A stretch of 64,000 nt of DNA from UBA12481 sp012523435 (GTDB lineage: Bacteria; Bacteroidota; Bacteroidia; Bacteroidales; UBA12481), in the NCBI GenBank assembly GCA_028686135.1, contig JAQUCP010000002.1:123072-187071 (forward strand), written 5' to 3'. The notes below the pieces were generated by a model. That model was not told the DNA's origin, ran no database searches, and saw nothing but the letters and a program-made list of their open reading frames with translations. A program made the position numbers and the translations under genes. Of this stretch, positions 16,207-23,862 are shown in pieces. Position 1 is the stretch's first letter, and the number at the start of each line of letters is the position of its first letter.

Positions 16207-17083
16207 TTAGCCCCAGTTTATAGAGGTCGAACAGAAGCAGTGATGGCCTCTTTCCAAGGAGGTTTTTCTCAATATGCTGACGGGTTAATCGAAAAAACCA
16301 GGTAACAATTTTTCGAGCTCCAAAATGCTTGATTACGAGCCAACTTCTAATCAGTTTATTACGTCTGGCATCCTCCTCAATGATCTTTCCCATAAGATAA
16401 AGGTTCGCCAGATTACGTACAGAATCCCGACTTTTCTCAAGAAATTGGGAGGCCGACTCTAGTCCCATGTGCAGCAGTTGGTTGTCCAGATGAGTCACTG
16501 GGATCTTGCTGGTTCTCAACTGATAACCGAAAAGTGTGTCTTCGTGACCATAGCCCGATATCGATTCATCAAATTCAATGGTAGAAAATAGGTTTGAGGG
16601 TATCAGAAAATTAAAAGTTGAAAACGAATTCCAGGGATGTATCTGCCTGACCGCTGCAGTTTTTTCTTCCCGGGCTCGTCCGTATTTCCATCGTAGCAGA
16701 TGATCGGGATTCGTTGGCCTGGTAATCGTATAGCCGGTACCACCACAAATAACCGAGTGGTCATCTGCCATTTGAAGATAATTCTCAATGAAGTTCGGAT
16801 GAACAACCGCAGCATCTCCGTCGAGGAAAAGTAACATAGGATAGTGTGCCTGACGGGCTAAAAAGTTCCGGTTGGCACTCCGTCCAAGCGCTGGATTATG
16901 GCAGAAAAAATGCACTCCTGGGATAGCCTCCAACTGTTGGTTGGAGGCTGAGTGTTCAGGATCCGACCCATCATCTCCTATGAGAATTTCATAGGGATGC
17001 CCCGATTGCTCCAATTGAAGGGACAGGGATTCTACTAAATCTTTCAATGGCCAATTTCGGACTGGGATGAGTACGGATAACAT
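16190..17083 (-). CDS. Glycosyltransferase family 2
   Basis: A 297-residue GT-A fold enzyme that probably adds a sugar to a cell-surface glycan; donor and acceptor are unknown. It opens with MLSVLIPVRNWPLKDLVESL, has the nucleotide-binding GDDGS at 36-40, the metal-binding DGD at 88-90 (LLFLDGDAAV), and GYGHEDTLFG where family 2 enzymes carry the ED catalytic-base motif. No membrane segments are evident. It is divergent from the thioredoxin-like gene and the two share an overlapping promoter region. Confidence 0.85.
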   Translation of the reverse strand: MLSVLIPVRNWPLKDLVESLSLQLEQSGHPYEILIGDDGSDPEHSASNQQLEAIPGVHFFCHNPALGRSANRNFLARQAHYPMLLFLDGDAAVVHPNFIENYLQMADDHSVICGGTGYTITRPTNPDHLLRWKYGRAREEKTAAVRQIHPWNSFSTFNFLIPSNLFSTIEFDESISGYGHEDTLFGYQLRTSKIPVTHLDNQLLHMGLESASQFLEKSRDSVRNLANLYLMGKIIEEDARRNKLIRSWLVIKHFGARKIVTWFFRLTRQHIEKNLLGKRPSLLLFDLYKLGLICHYG

Positions 17084-17093
17084 TTTTTATTCG

Positions 17094-17123
17094 TTTGTCA
17101 AATGTACTCATTGTCTATCTTTA
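17094..17123 (+). promoter_or_regulatory. Promoter of the thioredoxin-like gene
   Basis: TTTG (17094-17097), 18 bases, then TATCTTTA (17116-17123), one mismatch to TAnnTTTG. The predicted transcript start near 17129 lies about ten bases before the ATG at 17140 and supports that start over the TTG at 17095. It overlaps a minus-strand promoter almost completely. Confidence 0.5.
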
Positions 17124-17130
17124 CCCCAAA
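17099..17130 (-). promoter_or_regulatory. Promoter of the glycosyltransferase gene
   Basis: On the minus strand TTTG (17130-17127), 20 bases, then TACATTTG (17106-17099), a full match to the Bacteroidota pattern. The predicted start is near 17092, about ten bases before the ATG at 17083. Confidence 0.55.
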
Positions 17131-17139
17131 ATCGATCTA

Positions 17140-18558
17140 ATGAAGTATTTATTTAGAATATTACTCGTTTCTCTCCCGCTGTTGTCTATTACTTCCGCTC
17201 TTTACCCACAACGCTTTAACCTTACTTTTTGTGGTGAGGATTACCCGGATCAGGAGATTGTCCTCGCCCATCGTTTCGGCTCCCGATTCTTCTCAGACGA
17301 TACCGTAAGAACCGGCCCAGATGGTTGTGCTAGCTTTTTTTCAAAAGAGAAACTACCGGAAGGCATGTACCAGTTGGTTTTTCCCAATAACCAATTTATC
17401 GAGTTCTTTCTCACAGATAATCAAGAATTTAGCATAAAATTGCCAAAAGGAGCCTCCATCGAACAGGTGAAATTTCTTAATTCAGAAGAGAACAGCCAAT
17501 TCTTTGAATGGCAGATGAGAATGGGCCAATATCAATCTGAAATGGGCGCCTTGCAAAGAAGCATGCGCCAATCTAATCTTTCTCCTGATTCCATTCGTCA
17601 TATCCAGTCACGATACGAACAAGTACAAAAGGCTGCCGAAAATCTCTGGGATGCCGGCATAAAAGCGCTGGCTGGCACGCTACCAGGAGATTTTATTAAA
17701 GGGATGAAACCTATGGAGATTCCAATTAATCTTCCTGGTCAGTCTCCTGAAAATCAAAAGCTTTTGCAATACCGGTATTATATTAATCACTTTTTCGATG
17801 CGGTTGATCTAACCGATAGTCGATTGCTCAGGACCCCATTAATCGAGAGCAAGTTAAACCTTTTCTTTAAGAGGGCGATTACGCCAGTGCCAGATTCAAT
17901 CATTCCGGCAGTGGAGCGGGTTATTGCTATGACTGGTCGGGAGGGCGAGACCTATCAATTTACGGTGCAGCATTTACTGAATCTATACTCCGAACCAGAA
18001 ATCATGGGAACGGATGCTGTATATGTCTATATGGCAGAAAATTACTATCTTAATGGACATGCCTCTTGGGTGGACGAGCAGAATCTGAATGAGATTCAAT
18101 GGCGGGTTAATGAATTAAAGCCTTTGTTGATTGGATCGCCGGCTCCCCCGCTGGTTAAACTAGTCAACCCCGAAGGTCAGACGTTCGATCTGACAGAAAT
18201 CAAGGCTCGCTTTGTCATTATTTACTTCTGGGAATCAGAGTGTGGTCACTGCAAAGAGTCCACCCCAAAACTCCATGAGATGTATCCAATGATCCGGAGC
18301 AAGGGCGGTGAAATTTTGGCCATTTACACCCGGCTGGAGCCCGAACCCTGGAAAGCGTTTATAAAAGAGAATAACCTGACTTGGATCAATGCATATACTC
18401 CGCAGAATATCAATCAGATCATTGATGGGTACCAAGCTTGGAGCACCCCAAAAATCTTCGTTCTCAGCGAGGATTTTAAAATCATTGCGAAGGATCTGAC
18501 TATTGATCAGCTGGAACCGCTGATTGATCATTATTTATCAGAGGCGGGCCAGAACTAG
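17140..18558 (+). CDS. Exported thioredoxin-like (TlpA/DUF5106-type) protein
   Basis: Probably a periplasmic thiol-disulfide protein. The ATG at 17140 is chosen because a signal peptide (MKYLFRILLVSLPLLSIT) starts there and the promoter fits; a TTG at 17095 would add 15 residues and lie inside that promoter. The 472 residues comprise an N-terminal beta-rich part like DUF4369, a helical middle part like DUF5106, and a C-terminal thioredoxin fold (about 330-472) with the redox motif CGHC at 368-371 in SECGHCKESTPKL. The partner protein is unknown. The stop TAG overlaps the stop of the protease gene on the other strand. Confidence 0.85.
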   Translation: MKYLFRILLVSLPLLSITSALYPQRFNLTFCGEDYPDQEIVLAHRFGSRFFSDDTVRTGPDGCASFFSKEKLPEGMYQLVFPNNQFIEFFLTDNQEFSIKLPKGASIEQVKFLNSEENSQFFEWQMRMGQYQSEMGALQRSMRQSNLSPDSIRHIQSRYEQVQKAAENLWDAGIKALAGTLPGDFIKGMKPMEIPINLPGQSPENQKLLQYRYYINHFFDAVDLTDSRLLRTPLIESKLNLFFKRAITPVPDSIIPAVERVIAMTGREGETYQFTVQHLLNLYSEPEIMGTDAVYVYMAENYYLNGHASWVDEQNLNEIQWRVNELKPLLIGSPAPPLVKLVNPEGQTFDLTEIKARFVIIYFWESECGHCKESTPKLHEMYPMIRSKGGEILAIYTRLEPEPWKAFIKENNLTWINAYTPQNINQIIDGYQAWSTPKIFVLSEDFKIIAKDLTIDQLEPLIDHYLSEAGQN

Positions 18559-21170
18559 TCCCGGAGACCTAAAACAGACCGATAAAATACCAGTTGATCC
18601 AGCTGAATTCGAACCACGTACATTCCCGATGCTGGTGGGGAAAATGATAAGAATATCTGGTTGGCTTGATAGGAGACCGTAGTAGTCATCTGCCTGAGCA
18701 TCATGTCATAAACCGTGATATCGGCTTGACTAAAAACAAGATTTCCTAAGTCGATGATGAACTGTCCCAGGGTATTCCCTGAGGTTATCTGAATCTGATC
18801 CTTGAAATTTTGACCTATCGGAGTGACCTCCAGTGACAAGTCAAGGGATGTTTTAATTCCAAACTGATCGGATGCCGATAGCCATTTGTTACCAGAGAAG
18901 ATGTAGGCTGTATTTTTTCCATTCAAACCACGATCAACAGACGCCCGTGATGCAAAAGTACCCTGATCCCAAGATTTGATCTGATATCCTGCATAAACGA
19001 GCGTATCTAACATAACCGGATACTTGAAGCGAACGGTCAGAAAGCTGGAATCACTACAGGTTGAGATATTGACAGAATCGCTGGCTATTAGCTCCCAGTT
19101 AGCATCCCAGATACAACAGGTGAGGTAATAGTCATCAGAAAAAATATTCAGGTTTTGTATGGGGAAAGTGATCCCTGAAATTATTTGCCGGGAATCTGAC
19201 TCGTTGATGAACTCCTCAGCAAACTGACTGATTCCGAATGTGTTCGAACCAGGAAAGTAGCCTTGATTTCCAAAATCGTGAGTCACTGTATGTTCATGAT
19301 CAGCCGTGTTGCGGATATGAGTTGACTGAAAGGATATGGCTTCATTAACCACCCTGATCTGATTGTAATGAGTCAGAGAGATTGTTTTACCGGGATATTC
19401 GACCTGATGGGTAATGGTATAATCCCCCGGCTTACTATACGAGAGCCTAAAGGTTTCTGGACCGGTCCAAATTGCTGGGAAGGCTCCTGATGCGGTGAAT
19501 GTAACTAGTTGTGGATTCCCTGAACTTTGGTCGCTGATTTCAATCATCCGCAGCGGCACAATTCGGGTTTCCGAAACTGAATAGTCGGTTTGTTCCACGA
19601 TCAGCAAACTCTGGCGCAGGGAGTCTGACCCAATCTCGTTGCTTACGATCAGGGTCACCTGATGGATTCCGGCATCCGGGAAAACCACTGCTCCCGGATC
19701 CCTGTTGACTGAGCGTTCGGGGATACCACCCTCGAAAACCCATTCCCAGGTTGTTGGAGCTCCGGTTGATCGATCATGAAAAAAGAGGATTTTACCCGCC
19801 TCAGCCGGGTTTGGTCTAATCTCGAAATTGGCCAGCGGTTTACCTTCCATAAAGGGATCGTATCCATTGATAATCTGGGCTCCCGAATTCAAAGGATCCA
19901 ACCAATATTTAAGCTGATTGGAGGAGTCGGGGTACCGATCCCAGCTGACCGAAAATTTTTGAAAGTAATCGTTAAAATTATAGTCACAGCTGGCATCTCC
20001 ACCTGTCAAGTCTCCAATGATCTGATGATCAGTATTGAAGAGTGGGCAACCAGATGATCCGGGCTCAGTGGTGCCCAGATCCCATTGGGATACCCGCCAG
20101 TGGGTATTACTTTCAAAGCCGCCTCCAAAATCACCGGTGACAACCCGGTGATAGCTTTTGGAAATCTTTTTTGCATCACCTCGGGGATGGTGAATCGCGA
20201 CAACCGTATCATAATAAGCTACAACCCTGCGGTTCCAACCAGCATAATATGGTTGGTAATCCTCAGGTGGTGAGGAGCTAAGCTCCACTAAACTAAAATC
20301 TAAAGATGGATAGGTGGCCAGCAATTTTGAGGCTGATAGGGTCTGATCGGGGGTGGCCGTTCCAGATCCGCACCCGGGCCGTTCATATCGGAAGAAAAAA
20401 ACGGATTGCTCGGCATGAGTTGGTATCCCAATGCAATGATTAGCCGTCAGCAGAAGAGGCCTTCCATCATTTGCTGTGTTATTAATTAAGGATCCGGAAC
20501 AGAGCCAGGTTCCACCTCGGATGAATTTCACCACAGCATTCTTTTCTACCTGCCACTCTGCACCGGGAGGACAATTTATGTCAACATTACAACTACCCGA
20601 ACGCTTATAAGCATCATCAGCCTTGAATACCCCAGTGAAATCATGAGAAATCCTACTGATTTCAATCTCAGGCTCTTGAGAGTCTACCGGCATGTTGAGC
20701 TCAATGATCACGCTAGAACCCGGGAGTGGTAAAGTGGCGAGCTGGCCAGCCGAGGTATGGTTCAGGGAGGTAAAAGCCCCTCGGACGACCTGATAATCCG
20801 GAGTATAGAGAAAGACAGAAGCGTTTTCCGGCAATCGGAATTTTCCAAAGATCACGTTGAGCGATTCGGCTCCATCGGAGTGAATCGTCATTCGGCAGAT
20901 CAGATTCTGGCCAACAGTATCCCACTGGCCTGATTGCAGAACCGGAATAACCGTATCGATCGGATAGGCAAAGAGAAATGGCTTAAGCTCATGCTGATAG
21001 GACTCCTGGAGGGCCCCGATCATGGTAGGTGTTACTGACATTAACCTCACCTGCTGAGGTTTGGTGGTCAGATTGACTGACCGGCTCAAAGGCTCTCCAG
21101 GTGATTCAATCTGGGCAGTGACCTTTGTCAGGGAAAGAACAAGAATTAGGAAAATTAAAAATGCCCTCAT
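18555..21170 (-). CDS. Secreted trypsin-like (lysyl-endopeptidase-like) protease with PKD and sorting domains
   Basis: An 871-residue secreted protein. The ATG at 21170 starts a clean signal peptide (MRAFLIFLILVLSLTKVTAQ); an upstream start at 21206 would add 12 unlikely residues. After a probable propeptide, GSCNVDINCPPG (about 192-203) resembles the mature start of Achromobacter lysyl endopeptidase. The catalytic triad is readable: His245 in LLTANHC, Asp291 in SLDFSLVEL and Ser373 in TEPGSSGCPLF. A PKD-like domain follows (about 450-530, with WEWVFEGG), then a region of unknown fold, and the last 80 or so residues look like a type IX secretion sorting domain (DITVYDMM, ASGMYVVRI). The lysine specificity is not certain. 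Confidence 0.8.
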   Translation of the reverse strand: MRAFLIFLILVLSLTKVTAQIESPGEPLSRSVNLTTKPQQVRLMSVTPTMIGALQESYQHELKPFLFAYPIDTVIPVLQSGQWDTVGQNLICRMTIHSDGAESLNVIFGKFRLPENASVFLYTPDYQVVRGAFTSLNHTSAGQLATLPLPGSSVIIELNMPVDSQEPEIEISRISHDFTGVFKADDAYKRSGSCNVDINCPPGAEWQVEKNAVVKFIRGGTWLCSGSLINNTANDGRPLLLTANHCIGIPTHAEQSVFFFRYERPGCGSGTATPDQTLSASKLLATYPSLDFSLVELSSSPPEDYQPYYAGWNRRVVAYYDTVVAIHHPRGDAKKISKSYHRVVTGDFGGGFESNTHWRVSQWDLGTTEPGSSGCPLFNTDHQIIGDLTGGDASCDYNFNDYFQKFSVSWDRYPDSSNQLKYWLDPLNSGAQIINGYDPFMEGKPLANFEIRPNPAEAGKILFFHDRSTGAPTTWEWVFEGGIPERSVNRDPGAVVFPDAGIHQVTLIVSNEIGSDSLRQSLLIVEQTDYSVSETRIVPLRMIEISDQSSGNPQLVTFTASGAFPAIWTGPETFRLSYSKPGDYTITHQVEYPGKTISLTHYNQIRVVNEAISFQSTHIRNTADHEHTVTHDFGNQGYFPGSNTFGISQFAEEFINESDSRQIISGITFPIQNLNIFSDDYYLTCCIWDANWELIASDSVNISTCSDSSFLTVRFKYPVMLDTLVYAGYQIKSWDQGTFASRASVDRGLNGKNTAYIFSGNKWLSASDQFGIKTSLDLSLEVTPIGQNFKDQIQITSGNTLGQFIIDLGNLVFSQADITVYDMMLRQMTTTVSYQANQIFLSFSPPASGMYVVRIQLDQLVFYRSVLGLRD

Positions 21171-21195
21171 TGGATTGGATGGTCCTAATGAGGGC
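21163..21195. repeat. Inverted repeat around the protease start codon
   Basis: Perfect nine-base arms, GCCCTCATT at 21163-21171 and AATGAGGGC at 21187-21195, flank 15 bases. The inner arm contains the protease ATG (21170-21168), and the outer arm touches the last base of the predicted -7 box. It could be a protein-binding dyad or, if transcription starts further upstream, a hairpin that covers the start codon. Confidence 0.6.
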
Positions 21196-21223
21196 AAAAT
21201 TAACACTTTCTTTAGGGTGACAA
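21195..21223 (-). promoter_or_regulatory. Promoter of the secreted protease gene
   Basis: On the minus strand TTG (21223-21221), 18 bases, then TAATTTTG (21202-21195), a full -7 match. The transcript would start near 21189, about 19 bases before the ATG at 21170. It separates the protease from the B12 uptake genes upstream. Confidence 0.55.
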
Positions 21224-21246
21224 GATACCAGCTGGATTCCCGAATA

Positions 21247-21852
21247 CTAATTGAAGGCTACACCATTAGGCCCTATACCCACTTCATAACTGTCAATCTC
21301 TCCTCCCTGGGGGCTGTACCGAACCATCAACCCGGATGTTGTAAAAGAGGGACAAACCAGCGTAATAATATGTCCATCAGCTGGATTAACACCAAAACCA
21401 TAGAAACTTCCGGGTATCAACAAGGTGGGGTCGGTTCCAGTCCGAGTTAAATCGATTTCCATTATACCAGCGGCTTCAATGAAATAGATCCGCGTTCCCA
21501 AGGGATTGCTGCCAATCCGGTTTGGCCAATAGTAATCACCAACCATTCCAATGGTAATTCTTTCCAAAATAGCTCCAGTGGTGGGATCGTGAATAATGAT
21601 TTCTGATTCAGTCTCAACTCCTAAAGTCCAGTCAGCATTCCAAATGGTCTTCCCCTTGCACATTACCCACAGTCGGTTTTGAGCATCAAAGACCATATCT
21701 ACCGGGTTATAACCAGTAGGCCAAGTTGTTACCAATTGATCTTTACTCGTATCGATGACTGTGATGGTGCTGTCATTATCAAAACCACCGGAGTTAGCCA
21801 CCATAATGTTATCTCCATACTGGACTATCCGTTCAGGTCCTTTACCACAGGG
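21247..21852 (-). CDS. BtuG-like / DUF5074 beta-propeller protein (N-terminus lost in gap)
   Basis: Only the last 201 residues are present; the start is hidden by the N run. The visible part has YncE/YVTN-type propeller blades: MVANSGGFDNDSTITVIDTS, TGYNPVDMVFDAQNRLWVMC, and the final GIGPNGVAFN. In Bacteroides, BtuG is a surface lipoprotein propeller of this kind that binds vitamin B12 and caps BtuB, and its gene follows btuB. Position directly after a riboswitch-controlled BtuB-type receptor makes a BtuG role likely here. The lipoprotein signal cannot be checked. A single frame runs through the N into the receptor, but that is an artefact of the gap. Confidence 0.7.
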   Translation of the reverse strand, partial: PCGKGPERIVQYGDNIMVANSGGFDNDSTITVIDTSKDQLVTTWPTGYNPVDMVFDAQNRLWVMCKGKTIWNADWTLGVETESEIIIHDPTTGAILERITIGMVGDYYWPNRIGSNPLGTRIYFIEAAGIMEIDLTRTGTDPTLLIPGSFYGFGVNPADGHIITLVCPSFTTSGLMVRYSPQGGEIDSYEVGIGPNGVAFN

Positions 21853-21952
21853 NNNNNNNNNNNNNNNNNNNNNNNNNNNNNNNNNNNNNNNNNNNNNNNN
21901 NNNNNNNNNNNNNNNNNNNNNNNNNNNNNNNNNNNNNNNNNNNNNNNNNNNN
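21853..21952. other. Assembly gap (100 N)
   Basis: Exactly 100 unknown bases, the usual placeholder for a scaffold gap of unknown size. The true sequence must hold the C-terminus of the receptor (about 80-150 residues by family length) and the N-terminus of the propeller protein, so it is probably several hundred bases or more. Confidence 0.97.
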
Positions 21953-23580
21953 TCAAGGCGGTCTTGTATCGATGATCTGCTCATATCCAGACTTTCAGTG
22001 TAAGTGTATAACACACTTGTTTTCAGTCTTATAAGTCTTAACTGAAGAGTGTTTCCCCACTCCGCTTCCCATCCTTGGCATCTTACTTTTCGGATATTCA
22101 TTGGAGACCAATAAGTTCCAGTGGGAAGCCATTGAATCCAGTTATTGATCTCCTGTGCAAAGAGGTTAAGAGAAAAATGGGCTGTGAATCGATTCATGAG
22201 GATTCCGTTCCAGGCAAGACCAAAATCACCTCCAAAACCCGATTCTGAGAGCAGGTCGGGATTTCCTCCTGGTTTCCAATACTTTTCGTTAAGATTCGGG
22301 ATTCTGCGTTTGTTAGAAAAAGATGTCCGTATGGATAGGTCGTTAATGATGGGATAACTTGCATACATAGAAATGAGAGGCCAGGAGGTATGGCCATTGT
22401 TGAGTTCCTGACGTATGCCTGCTGATCCTTTGAGACCTTTGTGATTGAGTCTGGTTAGGATGTACAGGGCGCTTCTCCATTCGCTCACCGGCTCAGCAAA
22501 CGACCCGGTAGCGGCCTGTTGTAATTCCAAATCTGCCCCACTTTCCAGTGAGAATGAAGAGCTGGTGTTCCAGCGATGTGAAGCACTCAGGAAGGTGGAG
22601 GAGGTTCTGATACCAGAAGAGGAAGTCAAAGCGTCATTGACAACAAGACGTTCAGAATAGTTCAACGAGTCATCAAACCGGGCAGCTAGAAGTTCAAAAT
22701 AGTGTTTGTCAGTCCATTTATTCACCTTGAGATAGTGTCTGGCACCCTGATCCGTCTGATGGGCGAATAGGTTTGGTGTAGAACTGGCTGCGGCAGGGAG
22801 GGCTTTTTCTCTGGCATAAACCCAGCTCCCTGCCTGGATGAACCAGTGACCAGGTAATCGAAAAAAGAAGTGTTGCTGGGCATTAACTCTCGCCAGGGAG
22901 TCATTTGATCGCCTTTCAAGAGGCTGACCGGCTTTAAATGTATTATGATAGGGATAGCGGTTTGGGCTAGATTGTACTATTCCATCGAACTGATATTGAA
23001 ATCTTTGCGTTCCTGTCTGCATGAATAATCCGGTGGCAACATGATTCCAGGATCCTACTTCCGTGAATCCTCTCATTTTGAAACGATTATTCCATTCTGG
23101 TCTGTTTTCCAGATTGATAGCTCCACCGAATGTGCTATTACCAAACTGGGCTCCGGATGCGCCATTAACGATCTCTACCCGGCTGCTCATACTCCCGGGG
23201 ATCAGGCCCAGATCGGCCATTCCGGTAGTGGTACTATTTAGGGGAATCCCGTTCCAGTTCACCTGGGTATGAGCAGGTGCACTTCCACGCAACCGGATCG
23301 AGCTCAGCGAACCATGTCCTCCATAACGAGTAATATTCAGATTAGTCTCCAGGGTTAGTAACTCTCCGAGATCGCTGGCTGGATGATTGAATAGAGAAGC
23401 AGAATCCAGTGAGATCAGCTGGTGATCTTGTGAGTAGGCTGATTTTCTCGACCCAATAATACTGATCTCCTCCAGCGCAACATTCATATCCTGAGCTTGA
23501 AGCCCTACGCTTACTGTAAAGGCTTTAATCAGAAGGAGGATGATGGAGTGTCTAAAATAGGATGTGACTGCTTTGCTCAT
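21953..23580 (-). CDS. btuB: TonB-dependent receptor, BtuB type (C-terminus lost in gap)
   Basis: Outer-membrane barrel that imports cobalamin with energy from TonB. 542 codons are visible from the ATG at 23580. A signal sequence (HSIILLLIKAFTVSVGLQAQ) is followed by a plug domain with GGHGSLSSIRLRGS, QVNWNGIPLNS, and VEIVNGASGAQFGNSTFGG, then aromatic-rich barrel strands. The vitamin B12 assignment comes from the cobalamin riboswitch 40 bases upstream and from the propeller gene downstream, since the barrel alone does not identify the ligand. The end of the barrel lies in the N gap. Confidence 0.85.
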
Positions 23581-23620
23581 AATTCCTTTCGGTTTATTCC
23601 GAACCTACTGGTATATGTTA

Positions 23621-23791
23621 ACAATGGCAGGTCTTCTGACTTACTCCCTGTGATTGGCGCCTTCCCATTCCCTTTCGGAACAGTGGCGGGTTGCCAACAC
23701 AGTTGCCGGAGATTACAGCAGCGGAAACTGTCCGGGATTTGCACCCGGTTCCCTTTTGTTGCCCGGCCAGAACAGGCCGAACAAACCATTG
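23621..23791 (-). ncRNA. Cobalamin (adenosylcobalamin-family) riboswitch
   Basis: The leader of the btuB gene carries the conserved elements in order on the minus strand: GGTGCAAATCC (23745-23735), the B12 box CCCGCCACTGT (23690-23680), and GTCAGAAGACCTGCC (23640-23626). CAATGG at 23791-23786 pairs with CCATTG near 23627-23622 to close the outer helix. It ends about 40 bases before the btuB ATG, which fits control of translation or early termination by B12, with repression when the vitamin is plentiful. Confidence 0.95.
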
Positions 23792-23796
23792 CGGAA

Positions 23797-23831
23797 CAAA
23801 TGTACGCATTTTTATGGGTTGATATACCAAA
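23797..23831 (-). promoter_or_regulatory. Promoter of the riboswitch-btuB transcript
   Basis: On the minus strand TTTG (23831-23828), 23 bases, then TACATTTG (23804-23797). The predicted start, near 23791, coincides with the first base of the riboswitch outer helix, which supports both calls. The spacing is at the long end for this promoter class. Confidence 0.55.
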
Positions 23832-23862
23832 AAAACGGGAAATCTGATCTATTTTTAAACAA

